From contig CAZNYC010000127.1 in NCBI GenBank assembly GCA_964577175.1, forward strand, positions 1 through 11,673: a stretch of DNA of 11,673 nucleotides, read 5' to 3'. Shown here in pieces: positions 1 to 6,592 of this stretch. The notes beneath the pieces were generated by a model. The model worked only from the letters and a program-made list of their open reading frames with translations. It was not told where the DNA came from and made no database searches. Both the position numbers and the translations under genes were made by a program. Each line of letters opens with the position of its first letter. Position 1 is the stretch's first letter. Source of the DNA: BS750m-G62 sp964577175 (lineage in GTDB: Bacteria; Planctomycetota; Phycisphaerae; FEN-1346).

Positions 1-261
1 AAAGCGCATTTTCGGGGGGTGCGCGCCAAGGCGTTTTCTCAGAGTATCGATCGCGCCGCGCCGCTGGAGCGCGCCGCGGGAGCGGCCGGTCATCTCCATC
101 TGCCGTGACACGTGCCATGCCGGAGGAGCGTAACCCGCTGCTTCCGAAGCGGGCTCGAACGACGCCCGTGCCTCTCGCGCCGTCTGTGGCCCGGCCGCGG
201 TTGTGTGGCCCGGCCGGCCGGCTCGAACGCCGCGCGCGTCAGGGGCCCCGACGTGCGAGAA

Positions 262-290
262 ACGACCGGCGACGCGTGAGTCGCCGGCTC
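262..290. repeat. 29-bp hairpin repeat, copy A
   Basis: An 8-bp perfect stem (ccggcgac 266-273, gtcgccgg 280-287) encloses a 6-nt loop. The 29-bp unit matches 2040-2068 at 27 of 29 positions, in the same orientation, and both differences are in the loop. Weaker similarity extends about 15 bp to the left (cgacgt... in both). It is probably one copy of a dispersed genomic repeat. Its effect on transcription is unknown. Confidence 0.75.
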
Positions 291-339
291 CACGGCGCGG
301 TTCGGGCGTGTGGGCGCCTCCAAATCGCCGGGCGAACCC

Positions 340-369
340 TTGGCGCGGGTCCGTCGGCGGCGGTAGACT
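340..369 (+). promoter_or_regulatory. Possible sigma70-type promoter for the oxidoreductase gene
   Basis: TTGGCG (340-345) and TAGACT (364-369) each match the consensus at 4 of 6 positions and are separated by 18 bp, about 62 bp before the ATG. This is only a moderate match in a GC-rich stretch where chance hits are uncommon but possible. Confidence 0.35.
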
Positions 370-431
370 GGCCCACCGACCGGCCGACGCCGCCGGCACA
401 GCCCGTCCCGCACCCTTCTTGGGAGAAAGCC

Positions 432-1778
432 ATGAACCGCCGCACGTTCCTCAAAGCCAGCACCGCCGGCCTGGCTATCTCGGCCGGCTGCGCCCACGGA
501 CCCGCCATCGCCCAGCAGAAGGCCAAACGCGTGGGCGTCATCGGCCCCGGCTGGTTCGGCAAGTTCAACCTGTTCCGCCTGATGCAGGTGGCGCCGGTCG
601 TCCCGGCCGCCCTCTGCGACGTCGACGCCAACATGCTCGCCGAGGCCGCCGACCGCGTCGCCGAGCGGCACGCCTCCGGCAAGCGGCCGAACACGTACCA
701 CGACTACCGCGAGATGCTCCGAAAGGAGGATCTCGACATCGTCATCGTCGCCACGCCGGACCACTGGCACGCCCTGCCCGCCATCGCCGCCATGAAGGCG
801 GGCGCGGACGTGTACGTCGAGAAGCCCATCAGCGTCGACGTGGTCGAGGGCCAGGCCATGCTCGCCGCCGCCCGCAAGTACAAGCGGGTCGTCCAGGTGG
901 GCACGCAGCGCCGCAGCACGCCGCACATCATCGAGGCCAAGAAGGAGTTCGTCGACACGGGCCGCCTCGGCACGATCGGCTGGGTCGAAACGTGCTGCTA
1001 CTATCACGGAGGGATGAAGGGGCAGCCGAAGCCGACCGATCCGCCCGAGGGCCTCGATTACGATTTCTGGACCGGCCCGGCACCCTTGCGGCCGTACATC
1101 CCCCGCCTGCACCCGCGCAGTTGGCGGTCGTTCATGGAGTACGGCAACGGGACGATCGGCGACATGGGCATCCACATGTTCGACATGGTCCGCTGGATGC
1201 TCGGCCTCCGGTGGCCGAAACGCATCTCGGCCTCGGGCGGCCTGTGGGTCCGCACCGGCGACATCGCCAACATCCCCGACACCCTCGACGCCGCCTACGA
1301 TTACGACAACCGGACCGTCGTCTGGACCCATCGCCGATGGGGCAGCCGCGTCTACGACGATTACCCGTGGGGCGCCATTCTGTACGGCGACCGGGGTACG
1401 CTGAAGGTGGGCGTCAGGAGTTACGACTTCGAACCCGCCAAGGGCAAACACGTCCACAAGGATTTCCTCGACGAGCGCGACAAATACCCCGAAGACAAGA
1501 CCGAGCCGCGCCTGGAACCGTACGCCGCCCCGGCGAACCGGCGGCACATGCAGGACTTCCTGCGGGCGATCGCGGAGCGCGGCCGGCCGGTCGCGGACAT
1601 CGAGGAAGGCTACATCTCCTCCACCTGCTGCATCCTCGGGAACCTGGCGATACAACTCGGCCGGACGCTCGTCTACGATCCCGAGAAGGGCGTCTGCACG
1701 GGCGACGATGAGGCCACCGGCCTCCTCGCCCGCCCTTACCGCAAGCCGTGGGTCCATCCGACGCCGGAGAAGGTGTAA
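432..1778 (+). CDS. Gfo/Idh/MocA family oxidoreductase with Tat signal
   Basis: 448 residues. The family comprises NAD(P)-dependent dehydrogenases, most acting on sugars, sugar acids or inositols. The start is the ATG at 432, chosen because GGGAGA (421-426) precedes it by 5 nt and because it opens a twin-arginine signal (NRRTFLK, then a short hydrophobic stretch). A cysteine follows (SAGC, about residue 19), so a Tat lipoprotein is possible although the lipobox is imperfect. The Rossmann dinucleotide loop is G38-P-G40-W-F-G43, the family EKP motif is at residues 130-132 (K131 expected to be catalytic), and a D244-x-G-x-H248 motif lies in the C-terminal substrate domain. Length and C-terminus look complete. 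Exported Gfo/Idh proteins are abundant in Planctomycetota. Some Tat-exported relatives are NAD-dependent glycosidases (GH109), so hydrolytic activity cannot be excluded. The substrate cannot be predicted. It appears monocistronic and converges on the gene ending at 2092. Confidence 0.93.
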   Translation: MNRRTFLKASTAGLAISAGCAHGPAIAQQKAKRVGVIGPGWFGKFNLFRLMQVAPVVPAALCDVDANMLAEAADRVAERHASGKRPNTYHDYREMLRKEDLDIVIVATPDHWHALPAIAAMKAGADVYVEKPISVDVVEGQAMLAAARKYKRVVQVGTQRRSTPHIIEAKKEFVDTGRLGTIGWVETCCYYHGGMKGQPKPTDPPEGLDYDFWTGPAPLRPYIPRLHPRSWRSFMEYGNGTIGDMGIHMFDMVRWMLGLRWPKRISASGGLWVRTGDIANIPDTLDAAYDYDNRTVVWTHRRWGSRVYDDYPWGAILYGDRGTLKVGVRSYDFEPAKGKHVHKDFLDERDKYPEDKTEPRLEPYAAPANRRHMQDFLRAIAERGRPVADIEEGYISSTCCILGNLAIQLGRTLVYDPEKGVCTGDDEATGLLARPYRKPWVHPTPEKV

Positions 1779-1831
1779 CGGCGCAGCCATTTAGAGCCTA
1801 TCCGAACAACGCTAAGTCGGCCATTTGCGGG

Positions 1832-1859
1832 GTGGGTCTCCGCACCCACCGCGCTCGAA
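1832..1859 (+). repeat. REP-like hairpin module, copy 1
   Basis: The stem is gtgggt/acccac around the loop ctccgc (1832-1849), extendable to 7 bp using 1831 and 1850, followed by cgcgctcgaa. It matches the copy at 11554-11581 at 23 of 28 positions. It lies 53 bp after the oxidoreductase stop codon and could contribute to 3' end formation. Confidence 0.7.
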
Positions 1860-1876
1860 ACGGCCATGTCAGGGCT

Positions 1877-1899
1877 GCGCGGCGCCTGCGGAGACCCGC
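1877..1899 (-). repeat. REP-like hairpin module, copy 2 (degenerate)
   Basis: On the minus strand the unit reads gcgggt, ctccgc, aggcgc, then cgcgc. It matches copy 1 at 19 of 23 positions, but the 3' side of the stem (aggcgc instead of acccgc) breaks two central pairs. It forms the right arm of the larger inverted repeat 1806-1919. Confidence 0.55.
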
Positions 1900-1970
1900 C
1901 GCGCCCAAGTTAGCGTTGTAGGGTTAGCCGCCGGCCTTGGCCGGCGCGTTCGACATACGAAACGGCGCGC

Positions 1971-1986
1971 GGCCCGCAAGCGGGCC
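1971..1986. terminator. GC-rich hairpin, possible bidirectional terminator
   Basis: ggcccgc (1971-1977) and gcgggcc (1980-1986) form a 7-bp perfect stem around aa, or 6 bp with a caag tetraloop. It sits between two convergent genes. No U-tract follows on either strand, so intrinsic termination is only a suggestion. Confidence 0.3.
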
Positions 1987-2039
1987 GGCGAACACGGGCC
2001 CCACCCTGCGTCTCGGGGCGCTCACGACGTTCGAACCGA

Positions 2040-2068
2040 ACGACCGGCGACCCCTGAGTCGCCGGCTC
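2040..2068. repeat. 29-bp hairpin repeat, copy B
   Basis: This is the second copy of the repeat at 262-290. The stem is ccggcgac 2044-2051 and gtcgccgg 2058-2065, with loop ccctga in place of gcgtga. It begins 24 bp beyond the stop codon of the minus-strand gene, a position where it could act as a 3' stem-loop for that transcript. Confidence 0.75.
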
Positions 2069-2091
2069 GAACAACGGCCCACCGCATGCCG

Positions 2092-5000
2092 TCACTCAGC
2101 GACGGCGATGCCCGACGCCGCACGGCGCAGGGCCTTGCGTGTCGAGACCTCCGGGTACCCGTCCGCCAGGTCGCGGATCGCCTCGGCGAGGGCGGGGTTG
2201 GCCAGTCGGCCGAGGGCCTCGGCGGCCGCGTACCGCGTATCCGTGGCGTTCTTCAGGTTCCCCACGACCTCCAGCAGCACCGGTGCGGCGCGCCGGTCCC
2301 CGATTTCCCCCAGCGCCCACGCCGCCGCCGCCCGGTAACACGGCGTCAGGCCGTTGTGGAGGAACAGCACCTCCGGCTGCGTGGGGTCGGGGTAGCCGGC
2401 GGCAGCCTCGGGCGGACAGTCTTCGAGGACGGCCAGCAGCGCGTCGACCGACGCCGCCTTCCCAAGGTGCCCCAGGGTCCGGGCCAGGAAGAAGCAGACC
2501 CAGTTCTTAACGGGCAGGTCCGACGGCAGCCCGCCGCCGCCGAACGCCCGTTTCAGGTCGCTCGGCGGTTTGGCACGATAGCGGTCGAGCGCGGCCCGGA
2601 CGCGGGGTTCCTGCGCCGCGTCGCGGCAGGCGAGGGAGAGGATCTGGGCCGCCCGAATCTCCGGCCCCGGTTTGCCGGCCCACGCCGCGTAGGTCTTGCG
2701 AACGGCGCCCTCGATCTCCTTCACCGGTTCGGCTTCCGGGTCGCCGAGCAGGGCCAGGCACGTTTCCACGACGTCCGGCCCGCGGCCGCTGCGGCGGATC
2801 ACCCGCCCCACGATGGTCTCGCAATCGTCGCTGTGCAGCATGAGGGCCCGGTCGGGGTCGGTCGGCACGGAGCGGATGAGGTCCGGCACGATGGGGCCCG
2901 CCTTCGTCGATCCCATGGCGTCGAGGGCCTCGGCCACGTAGTAATGGGCCGGCGTGGCGTGGCACGCGTACAGCGCGCTGTGGTCGCCGTACCAGCCCAC
3001 GTAATAGAAGTAATCCTTGAGGCCGGCCATGGCCCGGATGAGGGCGGCCTCGGCCTCCGGCGTGCCGATGCGCCCGAGGGCCTCGATGCACGCCTCCAGG
3101 AGAAACAGGTTCGACCCCTTCGGATCGCTGTGGGCGGCGACGGTCTCGGCGAGCATGGGGACGGCGTCGGCGTCGCGCAGATAGCCCAGGGCCCGGACGG
3201 CGGCCTGGAGCGTCCGCGGATTGGCCGGCGAGAGCGCGTTGAACCGCGTGCCGTCGCCGCGATGGCGCTTTTTCCACTCCGGATACGGGTTGTCCTTCCG
3301 CGCGCGGGCGACGTAGTTGCGGAGGGCGGCCCGGGCGGCGTCGCCACCCACGTGCCCGAGGGCCACGGCCGCCCGGCGGACCACGTCGCGGTCGTCGGAG
3401 GCGAGGCGGCCGACCAGGTCGGCCTCGATGGCGGGCCAGCCGGTCCCCGCGAACCAGTCCCGCCACGCCCGGGCCTGCCGGGCCCGCTCTGCCGGCGCGG
3501 CATAGGCGTCGAACGGTTCGGCGTGGCCGGTGAGGTTCTCGGCCGCCACCGCCGCCGCCTGCGCAACCACCGGCGAGGCGTCGCCGAGGGCCGCCAGCAG
3601 CGGCGGCACCGATTCCCGCGTCCCGCAGGCCCCGAGCGCCGTGGCCGCCGCGAGACGGACCTCGCGGACGGGGTCGGCCAGCCGCGGGGCCAGGGCGGGT
3701 GCCGCAGCGCGGTGGCGGAACCGCCCCAACCGCTGGGCCGCCGTGACCCGGAGGGCCGCCTCCCCCCGCGTGACCTGGTCGCAGAGCCTCGCCACTTCCT
3801 GCGGGGCCGTGGCGAGCGGGTCCTCCGTCTCGCTGTGCAGATTCAGCCCTGCCACCTCCCGGAACCGGTCGAACTGGACCTCCATCAGGCCGGTGACGGC
3901 GGCGTTGTTGCCGCGGAACCGGAACGGCCGGCCCCGGCCGAGGAGACGGACGGGCGGGCGCCCCGCCGCCTGCACCTCGGTCGTCGGCACGGCCGGCGTC
4001 GCCTGGCGGGGCGCGTGGCAGCCGACGCAGCCGCGACGTTCGCCCGGCCGGACGTAGATCCACGACATCTCGTTCAGTTCCGACCGGCCCTCGGCGTCGA
4101 CCGCCTGGAACGCGATGGGCGTGTCGGCCGGCACCTCGACGGAGAACGACCCGTCCGGCGCGAGCGGCACGGTGCCGAGTTCGGTCACGTCGCTGCCCGC
4201 GTGGACGATGTAGGCGTGCGAGGACCGCGTGGTCAGCCCCTTGCCGGCCAGGACGCGGATGGCCCGGACGTGCGGCCATCCGGCCGTCGTGTGCCGCGTG
4301 AGGCGGGCGTCCTGGCAGTACAGGTACCCCGTGGGCCGGGGGGCCTCGGCCGCCTCCCGGTCGACGGTGGGCGGCATGAGGCGCGGACGCGGGCGCGGGC
4401 CCAGGTACACGGGCGAGTGGAGGGCCTCGCCGCCCGAGTCGTGGACGACGACGACCTCGGCCCCCGCGGCCTGCGGGTCGAGGACGGCGATCTTCTCGTA
4501 GGCGAGGTCGCGGACGGTCTTCGGCTTCTCCGCGGAACCGACGTTGCGGGACCGGACCCGCGCCAGGGTCGTCAGGAGCCGGCCGTCGGGCATGGCGGCC
4601 ACGTCGCCGGCCGCCAGGCGGAACTCCTTCCACAGGCGCCGCGGCGTGCCGGGTTCCCCCACCGTAATACCGTGGCGCGAGACGAACGCCAGCCGGTTGC
4701 CCGGCATCGGGGCCGGGCTGCCGCAATAGAACGGCCTCAGCCGTCCGCCGTACTCCGGCCCGAGGTCGAGGCCGAACTCCGTGTACCCGTCCGTACCGTC
4801 GGGCCGGACGGCCTGCAGCCGCGTCTCGACCTTGCCACGGCCGAAGAAGTTGTCCGACCGGATGAAGACGACCCGGCCGTCGTCGAGGACCTCCGGCTCG
4901 TTATCGAAGATGATCGTGTTCGTGATGGGATGGATGTCCGACCCGTCGGCGTTCATGACGAACAGGGCCCGCGACGGCGGGCTGTGGTACTCCTCGAAGG

Positions 5001-6141
5001 TGCCGATGCGGGTGGAGGTGAACACGATCCGCCCGTCGGGCAACTCCGCCGGGTCGATATCGTGGAACGGGCCGTCGGTGAGGCGTTCGGCACGGCCGCC
5101 GTCGGCCGGCACCCGGTAAATGTGGAAGAACGGTTCGTCGTCCCGCGCCATCGAGACGAGGACGGACGTGCCGTCGAACGACACCGACGGCGACCCGATG
5201 GCCCCGGTGCCGGCGTCGAGCAGGAGTTCCGGTTCCGCGTCCGGCCGGGCGGGCGTCAGCCGATAGAGTTTGCGGCCCATCTTGATGGGGGCGGGCAGGT
5301 CGTGCTCCGGGAACGCGCGGGACTTGCGGACCGTGAAGATCGTCACGCCCAGGCTGTCGTGGCTGGTGCCGGTCTTGCCGCGCGGGGGATAGAGGCTGCA
5401 ATCGTCTCCGAGGAAGACGAGTCCGTCCGGCCAGGCGAAGTCGTCGGACGGGTCGATTTCCCGCACGGACGGGATACGGGCCGGCCCGCCGCCGGCGCGG
5501 GACCACGTCAGCACGCCCGCCTTCTTCTTGCTGGGCTCGCGAAGGGGCGCCTTGGCGAGATGGGCGTCCAGGTTCCCCCACGGGGCCGTGCCGTGCGGCC
5601 CGACGACGAACGCCTTCCGCCACTTCGAATCGTCGAAGGCCGGCTGATGCCAGTTTTTGCCGGCCGACTCGCTGCAGGTCCAGTCGTCGCCGGTAACGGC
5701 CACGACCTGCCGCCCGTCGGCAAGGCGAACGGTCAGTTTCGCGAGCAGGCCGGCCGGGCCGGGCGCGGTGTTGGCAGCCTCCACGGCGATGACGTTCCGG
5801 CCGGGGCCGACGAGGCCGGTCACGTTGAACCGCTTCGGCGTGTTCCAGAGATTCGGGTTCGGTTCGCTCTGCCCGACGAATTTGCCCTGGACGTACAGGG
5901 CGTAGAGGTTGTCGCAGGTAATGGCGGCCTCGGCGGCCTGGACCTGCGCGTCGGGCGGCAGGGGGAGGCGCGTGCGGAACCAGCACCGGCCTTCGCCGGG
6001 CGTCGGCGAGTCGGCGGCGGGGTCCGGCCAATGCCAGATCCACTCGGCGCCGTCCAGGCTCGCCGGCGCATTGCCCGCGAACACCACCGGGCAAAACCAC
6101 GCCACGCACATCAGCGCCGCAGTCAGTCGCAGGATGGCCAT
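2092..6141 (-). CDS. Large exported HZS-alpha-like, CxxCH and HEAT-repeat protein
   Basis: 1349 residues from the ATG at 6141. That start is preferred over the ATG at 6150 because the cggag at 6151-6155 is 9 nt from it but abuts the 6150 codon. Domains in order: Sec signal (1-22, cleavage after VVFA); a galactose-binding-like domain resembling the alpha-L-rhamnosidase N-terminus (about 30-195); a TolB/WD40-like propeller (about 240-590; blades such as DGRIVFTSTR and LFVMNADGSD); a region resembling the middle domain of the hydrazine synthase alpha subunit (about 605-705); one c-type haem motif C705-V-G-C-H709; and HEAT/PBS-lyase-like helical repeats from about 780 to the end. No second CxxCH is present. 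True hydrazine synthase (anammox) is not implied: the HEAT tail and rhamnosidase-like head differ and no partner subunits are nearby. Probably an envelope or periplasmic protein; its activity is unknown. It is monocistronic and divergent from the glycan cluster. Confidence 0.9.
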   Translation of the reverse strand: MAILRLTAALMCVAWFCPVVFAGNAPASLDGAEWIWHWPDPAADSPTPGEGRCWFRTRLPLPPDAQVQAAEAAITCDNLYALYVQGKFVGQSEPNPNLWNTPKRFNVTGLVGPGRNVIAVEAANTAPGPAGLLAKLTVRLADGRQVVAVTGDDWTCSESAGKNWHQPAFDDSKWRKAFVVGPHGTAPWGNLDAHLAKAPLREPSKKKAGVLTWSRAGGGPARIPSVREIDPSDDFAWPDGLVFLGDDCSLYPPRGKTGTSHDSLGVTIFTVRKSRAFPEHDLPAPIKMGRKLYRLTPARPDAEPELLLDAGTGAIGSPSVSFDGTSVLVSMARDDEPFFHIYRVPADGGRAERLTDGPFHDIDPAELPDGRIVFTSTRIGTFEEYHSPPSRALFVMNADGSDIHPITNTIIFDNEPEVLDDGRVVFIRSDNFFGRGKVETRLQAVRPDGTDGYTEFGLDLGPEYGGRLRPFYCGSPAPMPGNRLAFVSRHGITVGEPGTPRRLWKEFRLAAGDVAAMPDGRLLTTLARVRSRNVGSAEKPKTVRDLAYEKIAVLDPQAAGAEVVVVHDSGGEALHSPVYLGPRPRPRLMPPTVDREAAEAPRPTGYLYCQDARLTRHTTAGWPHVRAIRVLAGKGLTTRSSHAYIVHAGSDVTELGTVPLAPDGSFSVEVPADTPIAFQAVDAEGRSELNEMSWIYVRPGERRGCVGCHAPRQATPAVPTTEVQAAGRPPVRLLGRGRPFRFRGNNAAVTGLMEVQFDRFREVAGLNLHSETEDPLATAPQEVARLCDQVTRGEAALRVTAAQRLGRFRHRAAAPALAPRLADPVREVRLAAATALGACGTRESVPPLLAALGDASPVVAQAAAVAAENLTGHAEPFDAYAAPAERARQARAWRDWFAGTGWPAIEADLVGRLASDDRDVVRRAAVALGHVGGDAARAALRNYVARARKDNPYPEWKKRHRGDGTRFNALSPANPRTLQAAVRALGYLRDADAVPMLAETVAAHSDPKGSNLFLLEACIEALGRIGTPEAEAALIRAMAGLKDYFYYVGWYGDHSALYACHATPAHYYVAEALDAMGSTKAGPIVPDLIRSVPTDPDRALMLHSDDCETIVGRVIRRSGRGPDVVETCLALLGDPEAEPVKEIEGAVRKTYAAWAGKPGPEIRAAQILSLACRDAAQEPRVRAALDRYRAKPPSDLKRAFGGGGLPSDLPVKNWVCFFLARTLGHLGKAASVDALLAVLEDCPPEAAAGYPDPTQPEVLFLHNGLTPCYRAAAAWALGEIGDRRAAPVLLEVVGNLKNATDTRYAAAEALGRLANPALAEAIRDLADGYPEVSTRKALRRAASGIAVAE

Positions 6142-6173
6142 GCAGCACATCTCCGAATTGAGGTTGCGTCGTC

Positions 6174-6201
6174 ATTGTGCAGCCCGGCGGATCGGCGTCA
6201 A
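6174..6201 (-). promoter_or_regulatory. Promoter for the giant minus-strand gene
   Basis: On the minus strand TTGACG (6201-6196, 5 of 6 consensus) and CACAAT (6179-6174, 4 of 6) are separated by 16 bp. The predicted start of transcription, near 6167, gives a leader of about 25 nt containing the cggag ribosome site before the ATG at 6141. The fit of promoter, leader and start codon supports each element. Confidence 0.5.
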
Positions 6202-6246
6202 CCCCCCGCGCCGTGGCGGGCGCTGCACCGGGGCCGGCAAACGTTC

Positions 6247-6275
6247 TTTGCAGGCTTCGGGGCGGGCCCTATAAT
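6247..6275 (+). promoter_or_regulatory. Sigma70-type promoter for the sialidase/GH51 cluster
   Basis: TTTGCA (6247-6252, 4 of 6) and a perfect TATAAT (6270-6275) are separated by exactly 17 bp, in otherwise GC-rich DNA. Transcription would start near 6282, giving an untranslated leader of about 310 nt that contains two hairpin repeats before the GTG at 6593. Confidence 0.6.
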
Positions 6276-6352
6276 CCTCGGAAAAGCACCCGCCGGCCAA
6301 AGGCCGACGGCTGTTGAACGAAGCAGAAGCAATGTCCTCATCGTGCCAGGCT

Positions 6353-6451
6353 GTCATCCTGAGGCGCCGCTTGCGGAGCCGAAGAATCTCGCCGTGCGAA
6401 AGGCATCAAGGCGAGATTCTTCGTCGCGGCTTCGTCGCTCCTCAGAATGAC
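6353..6451. repeat. 99-bp palindromic repeat, GTCATYCTGAG family, copy 1
   Basis: The ends gtcatcctgag (6353-6363) and ctcagaatgac (6441-6451) pair at 10 of 11 positions. Inside, gaagaatctcgcc (6381-6393) pairs perfectly with ggcgagattcttc (6410-6422). A related copy is at 10243-10338. It lies in the probable leader of the sialidase-like gene and would form a long RNA stem there. I recall near-identical ends as dispersed repeats in many environmental bacterial genomes; I have not checked this. Confidence 0.8.
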
Positions 6452-6498
6452 CACCCCGGACATTACTTCTACCGCGATGGAAACTCGGACTTGGGCCC

Positions 6499-6522
6499 GG
6501 CGCGGCGGGCCAGGAGACCCGC
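6499..6522 (-). repeat. REP-like hairpin module, copy 3
   Basis: On the minus strand gcgggt, ctcctg, gcccgc, then cgcgcc. The six-pair stem is intact with one G-U pair. It matches the copy at 11554 at 20 of 24 positions. It is 71 bp upstream of the GTG start at 6593. Confidence 0.6.
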
Positions 6523-6592
6523 GGCGCGGGAGGAAGTAGCGTAGCAGTACTGAATGGCTGCCGCGTCCACACAACCGTAGCGGGAGGCCAAT

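Larger units (their letters stand above)
1..431. other. Non-coding region upstream of the oxidoreductase gene
   Basis: No convincing gene lies here. The oxidoreductase reading frame is open back to 105, but that part has no signal sequence or family similarity. Visible contents are: a 13-bp direct repeat (tgtggcccggccg at 185-197 and 204-216); a small hairpin with arms 134-139 and 148-153; the 29-bp hairpin repeat at 262-290, whose second copy is at 2040-2068; and a possible promoter at 340-369. The first 100 bp show nothing recognisable and could be the tail of an intergenic region whose gene lies outside the window. Confidence 0.6.
1806..1919. repeat. 114-bp composite inverted repeat (MITE-like)
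   Basis: The outer ends are a perfect 10-bp inverted repeat (acaacgctaa 1806-1815, ttagcgttgt 1910-1919). Further in, the two arms carry oppositely oriented versions of the same module (gggtctccgca at 1834-1844, tgcggagaccc at 1887-1897), each followed by a CCGCGC-type tail. There is no coding capacity. I see no clear target-site duplication (flanks gaa and agg), so the MITE label describes its shape and does not show mobility. Confidence 0.6.
1779..2091. other. Convergent intergenic region filled with inverted repeats
   Basis: The two flanking genes converge here, so the region should contain termination signals for both strands. It holds, in order, the composite inverted-repeat element 1806-1919, the palindrome ccggccttggccgg (1931-1944), a hairpin at 1971-1986, and the 29-bp repeat copy at 2040-2068. 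No T-tract follows any of the stems. No coding sequence is supported. Confidence 0.7.
6142..6592. other. Divergent intergenic control region
   Basis: These 451 bp separate the leftward giant gene from the rightward glycan cluster. They hold a minus-strand promoter candidate (6174-6201), a strong plus-strand promoter candidate (6247-6275), a ~100-bp palindromic repeat (6353-6451), a REP-like hairpin (6499-6522) and the ribosome binding site for the gene at 6593. Short open frames here (for example 6314-6544 on +) have no initiation signal or recognisable product. Confidence 0.7.

Noticed and set aside
105..431. N-terminal extension of the Gfo/Idh protein from the ATG at 105
   Set aside because: It would bury the Tat signal after more than 100 residues of Arg/Pro-rich sequence. 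GGGAGA before ATG 432 decides the start.
90..1790. 566-codon minus-strand frame antisense to the Gfo/Idh gene
   Set aside because: Same shadow pattern. The sense strand has a Tat signal, Rossmann loop and EKP motif.
1779..2091. Possible CRISPR-like array from repeated palindromes
   Set aside because: The repeats are not tandem, spacing is irregular, orientations alternate, and no cas gene is present.
2092..6141. Hydrazine synthase / anammox marker
   Set aside because: Only the middle region and a single CxxCH recall the alpha subunit. No beta or gamma subunits, hydroxylamine-oxidoreductase-like or other multihaem proteins are nearby, and the HEAT tail and rhamnosidase-like head are foreign to that enzyme.
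1825..6450. Uninterrupted 1541-codon frame on + across the whole minus-strand giant gene
   Set aside because: Its translation is low-complexity Arg/Gly/Pro/Val-rich with no domain, signal or ribosome site. The opposite strand encodes recognisable domains. Long antisense frames are expected in GC-rich DNA with few stop codons.
6282..6592. Riboswitch in the long leader of the sialidase-like gene
   Set aside because: The structure there is explained by two dispersed repeat elements. No known aptamer core was recognised.
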